Positions 1 to 7,988 of a DNA stretch of 64,000 bases are shown here, in pieces; the first letter of the stretch is position 1; each line of letters begins with the position of its first letter. The stretch comes from Serratia rubidaea. Its GTDB lineage: Bacteria > Pseudomonadota > Gammaproteobacteria > Enterobacterales > Enterobacteriaceae. The notes below the pieces were generated by a model. It ran no database searches. It saw only the letters and a list, made by a program, of their open reading frames with translations, and was not told the origin of the DNA. A program made the position numbers and the translations under genes. Where the stretch lies: NCBI GenBank assembly GCA_901472405.1, contig LR590463.1, forward strand, positions 558,001 to 622,000, read 5' to 3'.

Positions 1-252
1 ATTTGCCTGAACGACAGCCGTCCGGTGACCTCGGAGATGCTGGGGATAGAGGACCTGCAGCTGTTGCTGGGGCGCAAGGTGGATATTGTTTTTCCCTGGC
101 GCAATGCGCGCACGGACACCCGCTTCTCCGCGCTGAGATTCCGGCCGAAAAAAGAGCAGTTGGAAACGCTGCTGCAGCAGGTGTTGGGCGAATTTCCTCA
201 GCCGAAAGGCCCGCGTTTTCGCTGGTTACCGGAAATAAAAAGGAGGTCGTAA
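1..252 (+). CDS. Tad pilus TadZ/CpaE-like protein, C-terminal end (partial)
   Basis: The frame is open from the window edge and stops at 250-252, giving the last 83 residues of a protein. It ends directly against the tadA start codon, with AGGAGG lying inside its final codons, so the two are translationally coupled. The fragment contains a LLGRKVD stretch and a basic tail. In Tad loci the gene just before tadA is usually tadZ, an atypical MinD/ParA-like ATPase that places the pilus machine at the cell pole. No Walker motif is in view because the N-terminal part is outside the window, so the name rests on position more than on sequence. Confidence 0.55.
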   Translation: MCLNDSRPVTSEMLGIEDLQLLLGRKVDIVFPWRNARTDTRFSALRFRPKKEQLETLLQQVLGEFPQPKGPRFRWLPEIKRRS

Positions 253-1533
253 ATGGATATGAGCATTGAGCTACAGGAAATATTGCGTGAAGGCGTCATC
301 AAGAATATCGAAATTAATAAACTCGAACATCTGATGCATGACCGCAGCCAGCTATTGGTGGAGATGAACCGGCTGCTGGAGCGGGTGATAGAGCAGCAGA
401 ACCTCTATCTGAACGGCCACGATCAGCAGCGTATGGCGGAGTGTATGGCGGATGAAATCATGGGGTTCGGCCCGATGCGTCCGCTGCTGGAAGACGACAC
501 CGTCAACGATATTCTGGTCAACGGCCCGGAAAAAATCTTCGTCGAGCGGCGCGGCAAACTGGAGCAGACGGAGCTGCGGTTTATCAACAACGCCCAACTG
601 ACGGATATCGCCAAACGTCTGGTGCAGCGGGTCGGCCGTCGCCTGGATGAAAGCCAGCCGCTGGTGGACGCCCGTCTGCCGGACGGCAGCCGTCTGAACG
701 TCGCCATCCAGCCGATTGCGCTGGACGGCACCGCGATCTCCATCCGTAAGTTCGGCAAGAGCAATATTGAGCTGGAGGATCTGATCCGCTTCGGTGCCAT
801 GAGCGGTCAGATGGCCAACTTTCTGATTATCGCCGCCCGCTGCCGGTTGAACATCATTATTTCCGGCGGTACCGGCTCAGGGAAAACCACGCTGCTGAAC
901 GCCCTGTCCAAATATATCGATCCGACGGAGCGCATCATCACCATGGAGGATGCGGCGGAGCTGCGTCTGATGCAGCCGCATGTGCTGCGGATGGAAACTC
1001 GTCTGGCGGGGGTGGAGAACACCGGGCAGGTGACGATGCGCGCGCTGCTGATCAACTCCCTGAGGATGCGACCGGATCGCATTATTGTCGGCGAGTGCCG
1101 CGGCGAGGAGTCGTTTGAAATGCTGCAGGCGATGAATACCGGCCACGATGGCTCCATGTCGACGCTGCACGCCAATAACCCGCGCGATGCCATTTCGCGT
1201 CTGGAAAATATGGTGATGATGGCGGGGATGAATATTCCTATTGATTCCATCCGGCGCAATATTGTTTCCGCCATCAATATCGTTATTCAGTCGACGAGAT
1301 TAAATGATGGTTCGCGAAAAATAATGAACATTAGTGAGGTAATGGGCATTGAAGGCGACCGCGTTATTCTTCAGGATATTTTTTCCTTCCAAAGCCAGTC
1401 GGAACGTGATGAACAGGGAAGAATACAGGGAGAGTTTGTGAATCACGGTCTGCTGATGCGCTCTGCCGTGATGCGTAACGCCATTATGTTTAATTTAAAC
1501 GAAGAGTTAAAACAAATTTTCGGCATGGAGTAG
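253..1533 (+). CDS. tadA: Tad/Flp pilus assembly ATPase TadA (CpaF family)
   Basis: A 426-residue type II/IV secretion ATPase, the cytoplasmic motor that powers extension and retraction of Flp pili. Walker A, GGTGSGKTT, starts near residue 205. An acidic Walker B-type stretch (RIIVGECRGEE) and a conserved STLHANNP segment follow, as in the CpaF subgroup. The length is normal for the family. The start is the ATG next to the preceding stop with AGGAGG upstream. It is followed three bases later by tadB. TadA works as a hexamer against the inner-membrane proteins TadB and TadC. Confidence 0.95.
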   Translation: MDMSIELQEILREGVIKNIEINKLEHLMHDRSQLLVEMNRLLERVIEQQNLYLNGHDQQRMAECMADEIMGFGPMRPLLEDDTVNDILVNGPEKIFVERRGKLEQTELRFINNAQLTDIAKRLVQRVGRRLDESQPLVDARLPDGSRLNVAIQPIALDGTAISIRKFGKSNIELEDLIRFGAMSGQMANFLIIAARCRLNIIISGGTGSGKTTLLNALSKYIDPTERIITMEDAAELRLMQPHVLRMETRLAGVENTGQVTMRALLINSLRMRPDRIIVGECRGEESFEMLQAMNTGHDGSMSTLHANNPRDAISRLENMVMMAGMNIPIDSIRRNIVSAINIVIQSTRLNDGSRKIMNISEVMGIEGDRVILQDIFSFQSQSERDEQGRIQGEFVNHGLLMRSAVMRNAIMFNLNEELKQIFGME

Positions 1534-1536
1534 CGA

Positions 1537-2417
1537 ATGCCCTATTTGATTCTGGTACTTGGCCTGGCGCTTTTACTGGTGAATTACTATCGCCTGAAAA
1601 AGCTGTCCGGCTCAATTAGCGTTGCGCATGAGACGGCCAATGCGCGTCCCTCGCTGCTGCAGAGGCATCTAAAACCTTTATGGCGGGAATGGCAGCGGTA
1701 CGCGCTGGGCAATGGCACCTGGCGGGGGCGTAAAGGAGCCGTCACCGCCTCTATCGTTGTCGCGCTGCTGCTGTTGCTGAATGCCAACTGGCTCGGCTTC
1801 AGTCTGGCGTTTTTTTTTACCGGCCGTCTTGCTGAGCGTGTTCTACGCGCAGATCAGCATCGGCCGCGCGCTGCGCCGCCGCTATTTTGACAACCGCTTC
1901 CCGGAGGTGCTGGCGGTGATTAACGCCGCCATCTCGGCGGGGAACAGTATTCACCAGGCGCTGCACCGCTGCGGCGACGGGGTGGACGGCGAGCTGGGCG
2001 CGGTGTTCAAGCGCATTGACCGCCGGCTGAATCTGGGCGAGGAGCCGGAACGGGTGTTTAAAGACGCCTGGCTGGAATACCGCTACCGCGAGTTCTACTT
2101 CTTTGTGATCGTGATGCTGGTCAGCCTGCAGCGCGGCGGTCAGCTGCGGGTGCTGGTCGGGCGTTTGTCGCGCATTATCACCAACAGCAAGAATATGGCG
2201 CGGCGCAAGGCGGCGATGACCTCCGAAGCGCGGATGTCGGCCAAAAATCGTCGCCGCCATTCCGCTGCTGTTTTTATGCGGCATGAAGTATTTCAGCCCG
2301 GAGAATTTCGATTTCATTATTAACGATCCCGTCGGACGCCTGATTTTGTATTACGTCATCGGCAGTGAAGCCATTGGCATGGGCATTATCTGGGTTCTGG
2401 TGAAGAGGGCCACCTGA
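1537..2417 (+). CDS. tadB: Tad pilus inner-membrane protein TadB, two frameshifts
   Basis: A T2SSF-type inner-membrane platform protein. The reading frame is broken twice. The first break is in a run of nine T at 1810-1818, where eight T restore the frame. The second is in a run of five A at 2243-2247, where four restore it. With both corrected, the protein is 292 residues and ends with a membrane segment just before tadC. Hydrophobic N-terminal helices, a cytosolic T2SSF domain and a C-terminal helix are all still readable across the three frames. Both breaks are single extra bases in homopolymers, which points to sequencing error and not to decay. The stop overlaps the tadC start by one base. 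Confidence 0.88.
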
Positions 2418-3277
2418 TGAATATGCTGTTTTATGCAATGGTATTGCTGCCGGGCGTATTGCTGTTCTTGCTGGCGCTGTTCAAATTCCAGGTGTGGGGA
2501 AAAAGACGCAAGGTTATTGAAGCGGAGGAAAGCGGTAATAAAAAGGGCGAAAATCCGTTATTGGATTACCGCGCCATTATTATCAGCAATAACGCGCTGA
2601 TGCGCAGCCTGCAGCGCATTGACGACAACCTGTCGATTAAATTACGTCTGTGGGGCGGATGCGGCGCGTTGCTGCTGGCGGCCAAACTGCTGGGTTTATT
2701 CCCGGTGGGCGCTAAAGGCCTGGCGATGATAATGCTGCTGGTGATGGTGCTGGTCATTGTCGCGCCGGCGATGCTTATCAGGCCGATGGTTAAGACAAAA
2801 GTGAAGCTGATGCTGGACGCGCTGCCCTATTTCGTCGATTTGATTGCGGTATGCATTCAGGCGGGGATGACGGTGGAAAGCGCGATTAAGTTTATCGGCG
2901 AGCGCTCTGACGATCTGGATGAAAACCTGGCGTCGCTGATGCGCTATCTGGTGAAGCGCGCGGGCGTCAGCGGGCTGGAAGAGGCGCTGCTGGAGCTGTA
3001 TCGCGCGATGGATATGACCGAAATGCGCATGTTCTGCTCGGCGCTGCAGCAGAGCGTGCATTACGGCACCTCGCTGTATGAAAACCTGATGGAGCTGTCG
3101 AAGGATATTCGCGATCTGCAACTGCTCGAATCGGAAGAAAAGATCGGCAGTCTCTCGGCCAAAATGAGCGTGCCGCTGATCCTGTTTATTATGTTCCCGA
3201 TAACCGTATTAATCGCTGCCCCCGGCATTTTAAGGATAATGAAAAAATGCGATGTTTTAACAAATGTGTTTTGCTGA
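2417..3277 (+). CDS. tadC: Tad pilus inner-membrane protein TadC
   Basis: An intact 286-residue T2SSF-domain protein and the partner of TadB in the inner-membrane platform. An N-terminal membrane helix, a helix pair around residues 80-125, a cytoplasmic T2SSF domain with a GMTVESAI segment, and a C-terminal membrane helix can be seen. The ATG overlaps the tadB stop (TGATG). The end runs about 30 bases into tadD, so the last residues and the tadD lipoprotein signal are read from the same DNA in different frames. This is typical of tightly coupled Tad operons. Confidence 0.92.
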   Translation: MNMLFYAMVLLPGVLLFLLALFKFQVWGKRRKVIEAEESGNKKGENPLLDYRAIIISNNALMRSLQRIDDNLSIKLRLWGGCGALLLAAKLLGLFPVGAKGLAMIMLLVMVLVIVAPAMLIRPMVKTKVKLMLDALPYFVDLIAVCIQAGMTVESAIKFIGERSDDLDENLASLMRYLVKRAGVSGLEEALLELYRAMDMTEMRMFCSALQQSVHYGTSLYENLMELSKDIRDLQLLESEEKIGSLSAKMSVPLILFIMFPITVLIAAPGILRIMKKCDVLTNVFC

Positions 3278-3984
3278 CGCTGTGCGCTTTAATTTTTTCA
3301 GGCTGTGCGCCCCATGCGCCGAAAGATAGCAATGAGGTGGTGTATCAGGAAGATATTCTGCTGAAAACGAAAAATTACAGCGGGCTGATTACGCTGTACC
3401 GAAGCTGGCTGAAGAATAACGACCGCCCGGACATCAGGCTGAAGCTGGCGCGATATTATTATCTGGCCGGCGACTATAAATCGTCGCTGTATTATTTACA
3501 GCCGCTGAATGCCAAACCGGATCTGAAAGTGTATATCCTGCAGGCGCAGAATATGATCGCGCTGGGCGATTACGGCCCGGCGCTGCGGGTCACGGATAAA
3601 ATGCTGCAGCACGATCCGCAGAGCGCAGAGGCGTATAACCTGCGCGGCGTGGCGCTGGCGCTGTCCGGCAAGCTGAACGAAGGCCAGCGGGCGATAGAGA
3701 AATCGCGCGCGTTATTTATTGCGGACGATGTGGCGCTGAATAACCTGGCGATGGTGGCGATGATGGACGGACGTTACCAGGACTCGGTGGGGCTGCTGCT
3801 GCCGCAATATCTGCGCGGCAGAAAACAGCAGCAGATGCTGCGTAATCTGGTGCTGTCGCTGGTGAAAGTCGGCGACCGCCGCTATGCCCGCGCGATTATT
3901 GAAAGCGAGCACCTGTCCCGCAGCCCGGATGAACTGATTGATGCGCTGTCAGGCGTAACGCCGACCGGTCGGGAGGTGGGGTAA
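3247..3984 (+). CDS. tadD: Tad pilus lipoprotein TadD with TPR repeats
   Basis: A 245-residue lipoprotein. The signal peptide ends in a lipobox, FSGC, with the lipidated cysteine near residue 20. The remainder is helical with tetratricopeptide-like repeats, for example AYNLRGVALALSGKLNEGQ. TadD proteins are outer-membrane-associated pilotin-like factors needed for assembly of the secretin. The start codon lies inside the end of tadC, and the stop shares a base with the tadE start. Confidence 0.9.
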   Translation: MRCFNKCVLLTLCALIFSGCAPHAPKDSNEVVYQEDILLKTKNYSGLITLYRSWLKNNDRPDIRLKLARYYYLAGDYKSSLYYLQPLNAKPDLKVYILQAQNMIALGDYGPALRVTDKMLQHDPQSAEAYNLRGVALALSGKLNEGQRAIEKSRALFIADDVALNNLAMVAMMDGRYQDSVGLLLPQYLRGRKQQQMLRNLVLSLVKVGDRRYARAIIESEHLSRSPDELIDALSGVTPTGREVG

Positions 3985-4494
3985 TGCTGGCCGGCTGGAA
4001 AAGCAAAGCGTCGCGCTGGGCGCTGGTTAAAGACCGGCGCGGCGTCGCGACCATCGAATTTGCGCTGACGGTTGCGCTGTTCATTATGCTGGTGCTGTTT
4101 ATGGCTGAAAGCGCCCGGCTGGCCTATGTCTCCTCGGTTATCGACCTGGCGGTGTCCGAGGCGGCGAAAGAGGCGAAAAACGCCTCCGCCGCCCAGGCCG
4201 GCGGTTACCGCGCCCGGTTTGAAAAAACGCCTGACCGAACAGGGCGGCTCACTGTGGGGATTTTTAACACGTGCGGATGCGGTGACGATTAACATCGGCT
4301 ACGCCCGTTCGATTGACGATATGGTGGCGACCGGCGGCGGCGGCAGCTCACGCTATCGGCCGCTGGCGCGTTATCAGCTCTCCTACCGCTACCATCCGAT
4401 GTTTTTTCCCTTCCCTCATATGTGGGCCGATAACTTAATGAATCGTGAGGTGATCTTTGTTCAGGAATTTGAACGTTCCAAATTTATGGAGTGA
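3984..4494 (+). CDS. tadE: Tad minor pilin TadE, one frameshift
   Basis: A pseudopilin-like protein. After a short basic leader comes the conserved pattern RRGVATIEFALT followed by a hydrophobic helix (residues about 20-45), as in TadE and TadF pseudopilins. The frame breaks in a run of six A at 4222-4227. Removing one A joins the two halves into a 169-residue protein ending at 4494. TadE is processed by a prepilin peptidase and is needed for Flp pilus formation. It overlaps tadF by 38 bases. Confidence 0.87.
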
Positions 4495-5026
4495 TCGGCG
4501 CGGATCGGTGGCGGTGGAGTTTGTGGTGATCGCCATCGTGTTGATTTTCATGCTGCTGTTTATCACGGATCTGGTGATGCGTCAGGCGCTGGTCGGCAAG
4601 CTGGACCGGGTGTCCTATTCGGTGGCCGGGGTGCTGCGCGAGCGTATTCAGCTGTTTGATGCGCGCGAAACCCTCGAGCAGCAGGATATCGAGCAGACCA
4701 GGCGGCTGGCGGAAAAAATGCTGCGTGATATGCATGCCAGCGCCGATCTGTCCCAACTGCGCATTCAGGTGGAAGAAGCCCACTACAACGACGGTAAGGG
4801 CGTGTCGCTGTATCGCGCCTGGCGCAGCGGCAGCGCAGGTGAGTGTCAGGCGCCGCAGCCGCTGAATCAGCTGACCAGGCTGACGCCTAAAGGGAGCTAC
4901 GGCCGCTGGGTGCCGCTGTATCAGGTCACGGTTTGTCTGCCGACCGTCAGCTGGTTTACCCGCCTGACCAAAGCGCTGGATGAACGGCCGGTGATGTCGT
5001 CGTTCGCCATTGTGATGGCGAGGTAG
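4457..5026 (+). CDS. tadF: Tad minor pilin TadF
   Basis: A 189-residue pseudopilin with the same architecture as TadE: a basic leader, RRGSVAVEFVVI, then a long hydrophobic helix. The start used here is TTG at 4457, inside the end of tadE, with AGGTGA a few bases upstream. No ATG lies before the pilin motif, so the TTG is needed to include the leader. The end overlaps the next gene by one base. Confidence 0.87.
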   Translation: MFRNLNVPNLWSDRRGSVAVEFVVIAIVLIFMLLFITDLVMRQALVGKLDRVSYSVAGVLRERIQLFDARETLEQQDIEQTRRLAEKMLRDMHASADLSQLRIQVEEAHYNDGKGVSLYRAWRSGSAGECQAPQPLNQLTRLTPKGSYGRWVPLYQVTVCLPTVSWFTRLTKALDERPVMSSFAIVMAR

Positions 5027-5391
5027 TGATGAAGACGCTGTGTCTTATGTTGCTGTTGTTGCCGGGCATATTGACCGCGCAGACGCGGGCGGTGGTGTTT
5101 ATCGACTCTTCCCGGCCGGCGCAGGGGCAGTTGGTCAATGCGATGAATCAGATGCTGTTCTACAGCGCGTCGCTGCGCGCGCAGCTGGCGGTTGATGTGT
5201 TTGACATTAATCCGCATGGCGCGCCTTTTTCCGGCGGGTTGCACTATGTGCCGGATACTCACGGACAGGGCGCGGCGCGCTATCGCCCGGATGCGCTGCC
5301 GTTTCTGATCTGCCTGGAGGGGAAAAAGGAAATTCTGCGGATGGAAATTGAGAAAAAGGAGCAGCTATGTCTTTGTACTCACGCCTGTTAA
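5026..5391 (+). CDS. small secreted protein of the Tad operon, unknown function
   Basis: A 121-residue protein with a clear signal peptide (cleavage near residue 19) and no domain I can name. The GTG at 5026 overlaps the tadF stop; an ATG follows at 5029. The last 25 bases overlap the start of tadG. The C-terminal tail is lysine-rich and ends in closely spaced cysteines (LCLCTHAC). Position and coupling argue for a periplasmic part in pilus assembly or in the function of TadG, but no function can be read from the sequence. Confidence 0.7.
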   Translation: MMKTLCLMLLLLPGILTAQTRAVVFIDSSRPAQGQLVNAMNQMLFYSASLRAQLAVDVFDINPHGAPFSGGLHYVPDTHGQGAARYRPDALPFLICLEGKKEILRMEIEKKEQLCLCTHAC

Positions 5392-6607
5392 GCGGGCCGG
5401 CGCGTTTTTTGCCGCGACCGGCGCGGCGCCTTCGCCATCAGTTTTGTGCTGATGTCTGGCGCGCTGTTGGCGATCGCCGCCTTCGCCATTGAAGGGCCGC
5501 GCTATATCACCGAACGGGCGCGCCTGTCCGATGCGATGGAACAGGCCGCGCTGGCGCTGACGGCGGAGGATAACGGCGCCGGCGCCGCGCGTAATTACAG
5601 TTTATCCAGCGATTACTTCCGCGCCTATATGCGTCACGATGTGGAGGTATTTACGCCGACGGTGGTGGTAAAAAATGGGAGCGCTGCGGGTCGAAGCTAT
5701 GTCGAGTACCGGGTCAGCGGGCAGACGCTGCAGGATTCCTGGTTCGCCTCATCGCTGTTTCCGAGCTTTGATAAACAGGTAACGATTGGCGATAACGGCG
5801 CCGCGCGTAAGTACCGTTCTAATATCGACGTGATTTTCGTGACGGACTTTTCCGGTTCAATGACGGAGCCGTTTGGCGGCGGCACCAAGCTGGGGGAGCT
5901 GAAGCGGATTATCATGAAACTGTCCACGGAACTGTTTCAGTACAATATCGATAATAAAATCGGCTTTGTGCCTTTCAGCTGGGGAGGGCGGGAAGGCGGA
6001 TATTGCGATTTCCCGTTAGTGACCAACCAACCGGTGCCGGAAGATATCCTGATGAATGGCGCAACTCCCGCGCTGGAAAATTATGTCGATTTTTACGCCA
6101 CGGTGGCGGCGATCCCGCGTCCGGTGCGCGATATCAACATCCCGCTGGATAAGGCCGGCGTAGGCACCTGCCTGAAAGAAAGCACCAGCTGGAAGGTGCC
6201 GTTAACCTCCAGCTTAGCCAGTATCAGCCAGATACAAGGCATGCAGGCGGGCGGTTCCACCCTGGTCAGCAACGGGGTGCTGATGGGCGTTCCCTATCTG
6301 GTGCGGGGAACGGCGTCGCGCAAAGTTTTAATTATTGTTTCCGACGGTACGGATTCGCCGGGGAGAAGTCAGCATCACTCCCAGACTGATGGCTGCCGGA
6401 ATGTGCGAGAAAATACGCCGGGTGATCAGCACGCCGGAATCGGTGGGGAAGATTGCTTTTATCGGCATCAATTATGCGCCGACCTATGACTGGAAACAGT
6501 GTGTCGGTGAAAAGAACTTCTACCTGCCGCATAACGTTAATCAACTGGAAGATAATTTACGCCGCGCCATTTTTGAAGAGGTCGGCCATAACATTCTGAA
6601 GGACTGA
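5367..6607 (+). CDS. tadG: Tad pilus-associated VWA protein TadG, two frameshifts
   Basis: An N-terminal RRGAFAISF segment and membrane helix of the TadE/F/G type are followed by a von Willebrand factor A domain. Its metal-site motif DFSGSM begins near residue 160. Two breaks are seen: one extra T in T6 at 5405-5410 and one extra G in G4 at 6360-6363. Correcting both gives 412 residues ending at 6607. The start is ATG 5367, inside the preceding gene, with AAGGAGCAGC upstream. TadG proteins are membrane-anchored and thought to act in pilus adhesion or anchoring. It is the last gene of the Tad operon. Confidence 0.87.
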
Positions 6608-6874
6608 CGCACTCTCTGTATTTCTTTTTTATACGGCCGTTATAGCCTGATGATTATTAATCATAGTGGCTGCCAGTTTGTGAGAGTAAATGAGGGTCGT
6701 TTTAAGGAGTTTATTTAATTCCTGCATTACTATGCTCGGCGTAACTCGTCGGGAGGTTATTTCTGTGCGCTGAAGCGGAAATTCCGACGGTTTATCTCCG
6801 TGATGCAGATATTAAGGCAGGCGCTGGTCTGCCTCTGTTATCTAAAAATTTAAGATTTAAGGAATGAATTTTAT
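6608..6874 (+). promoter_or_regulatory. intergenic region before the fimbrial operon
   Basis: A 267-base AT-richer gap between tadG and the fimbrial major subunit gene. It must hold the fimbrial promoter, because the downstream operon is functionally separate. I see no strong intrinsic terminator for tadG and no convincing single promoter. The segment just before the pilin gene holds AAGGAATGAATTTTAT, the ribosome site and spacer. Confidence 0.4.
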
Positions 6875-7417
6875 ATGAAAACTAAAGTGATTATTACCGC
6901 ATTGGCGGGTTTGCTGGTGTCCGCCTCTTCACTGGCGGCCAGCCCGGCAAGTTATGATACTAAATTTAATGTCAGCGCCAACGTGCCCGACAGCGCCAAA
7001 ATTACCGACCCAAGCGGCCGCCCGATTACCGATATGGATGTCGAACTGGTGCCGGCGGCCTCAGGCAAGATGGAAGCGCAAACCGCGGCGCTGAAGCTGT
7101 GGAACAACGATGTCAAACAGCTGAACGTTGCGTTAACGCTGGATGACAGCCAGTCGGCAACCGGCGGTGCATTTACGCTGTACAGCACCGGCGGCGGCAA
7201 GCTGAGCGACATGACCTATAAAATCAGCGCGGTGACGGGCAACGGTACGCAGGAGTTTGCGGCTTCCGGCGATTCCAAAGATTTCGCCCTGGTGGCCAAT
7301 AACACCCACGGTGAACTGCCGGTGGCCTTTAAATTTGTCTCAGACAAAAATTATGACGAATTGGGTCAGGGGATGTATACCGGCGTGGTATACGCTAACG
7401 TAGTCGCGAAACCTTAA
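6875..7417 (+). CDS. CS1-type (alpha) fimbrial major subunit
   Basis: A 180-residue secreted pilin. The signal peptide ends near LAA at residues 20-22, and the mature chain opens with a strand rich in alternating hydrophobics. It lacks the paired cysteines of sigma-class pilins, which fits the CS1/CFA-I/Cbl alpha fimbriae. The gene order (pilin, second pilin-like gene, usher, chaperone, two more subunit-like genes) supports the call. A 9-bp hairpin immediately downstream probably makes this the most abundant product of the operon. Confidence 0.85.
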   Translation: MKTKVIITALAGLLVSASSLAASPASYDTKFNVSANVPDSAKITDPSGRPITDMDVELVPAASGKMEAQTAALKLWNNDVKQLNVALTLDDSQSATGGAFTLYSTGGGKLSDMTYKISAVTGNGTQEFAASGDSKDFALVANNTHGELPVAFKFVSDKNYDELGQGMYTGVVYANVVAKP

Positions 7418-7426
7418 TATTGGAAT

Positions 7427-7448
7427 GGGGCAGCCGTCAGGCTGCCCC
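7427..7448 (+). terminator. intercistronic hairpin after the major pilin gene
   Basis: A perfect 9-bp stem (GGGGCAGCC / GGCTGCCCC) with a 4-base loop lies 9 bases after the pilin stop and 9 bases before the next start. The following bases (TGTTATTCT) are only moderately T-rich, so it is more likely a partial terminator or RNA-stabilising end than a full stop. Such elements usually raise the ratio of major pilin to usher. Confidence 0.7.
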
Positions 7449-7457
7449 TGTTATTCT

Positions 7458-7973
7458 ATGAGACTTCATTATTATTTATCCGGGCTGGGCGCGGCGATTT
7501 TATTATGGAGTCCGTTGGCGCTTTGTCTGCCTAACTCTCAGCTAGCCATTGAGATCTCGGCGGAATCGGTCGCCAGGGTGACGCTCTATTATAAATTCTT
7601 CCCCGTCGCCGGGGAGCTGTTTGATTTTCCGTTGGCGATAAACAGCCAGTCGCGCAAGTTTGAACGGGAAGCCGGTTACTTTTATGCCGTGGGCAATGTT
7701 GCTCAGGCGGAAGTGCTGTTTGTCGACGACAAGTTTGAATTGCTGCCGGCCGGCGGCCGCGGTAATCCCATGACGCTGCAAGGCGCGTTTTTATTTAACG
7801 GCGCAGACAAACCGGCCAACCAGCCATTGAGAATTCCGGTATTAAAAAGCGTTGCGCAGGGTAATAAGGAAAATGGCATCAGAGTGCGCTTCTCTTCCGA
7901 GTATTCCATCGATAGCTATAGCCAGGGCAGTTATTCCAATACGTTCACGTTGATTGTCAGACCAGTGATTTAA
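7458..7973 (+). CDS. alpha-fimbrial minor subunit or subunit-like periplasmic protein
   Basis: A 171-residue secreted protein. The ATG at 7458 starts a signal peptide; the longer frame from 7425 would run through the hairpin and is unlikely. The C-terminal part (VRFSSEYS, SYSQGSYS, then a final beta strand ending in RPVI) closely resembles the end of the last gene of this operon (12157-12663), so both are related pilin-type beta-sandwich proteins. It could be a minor subunit, or the small accessory protein found after the major pilin in CS1-like operons. Confidence 0.75.
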   Translation: MRLHYYLSGLGAAILLWSPLALCLPNSQLAIEISAESVARVTLYYKFFPVAGELFDFPLAINSQSRKFEREAGYFYAVGNVAQAEVLFVDDKFELLPAGGRGNPMTLQGAFLFNGADKPANQPLRIPVLKSVAQGNKENGIRVRFSSEYSIDSYSQGSYSNTFTLIVRPVI

Positions 7974-7988
7974 TATAAGCAGGGAGTC

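Noticed and set aside
1810-1818. Programmed frameshift at the T9 run in tadB
   Set aside because: The same gene has a second break in an A run, and many other genes show single-base homopolymer breaks. Sequencing error is the simpler explanation, and Tad proteins are not known to need frameshifting.
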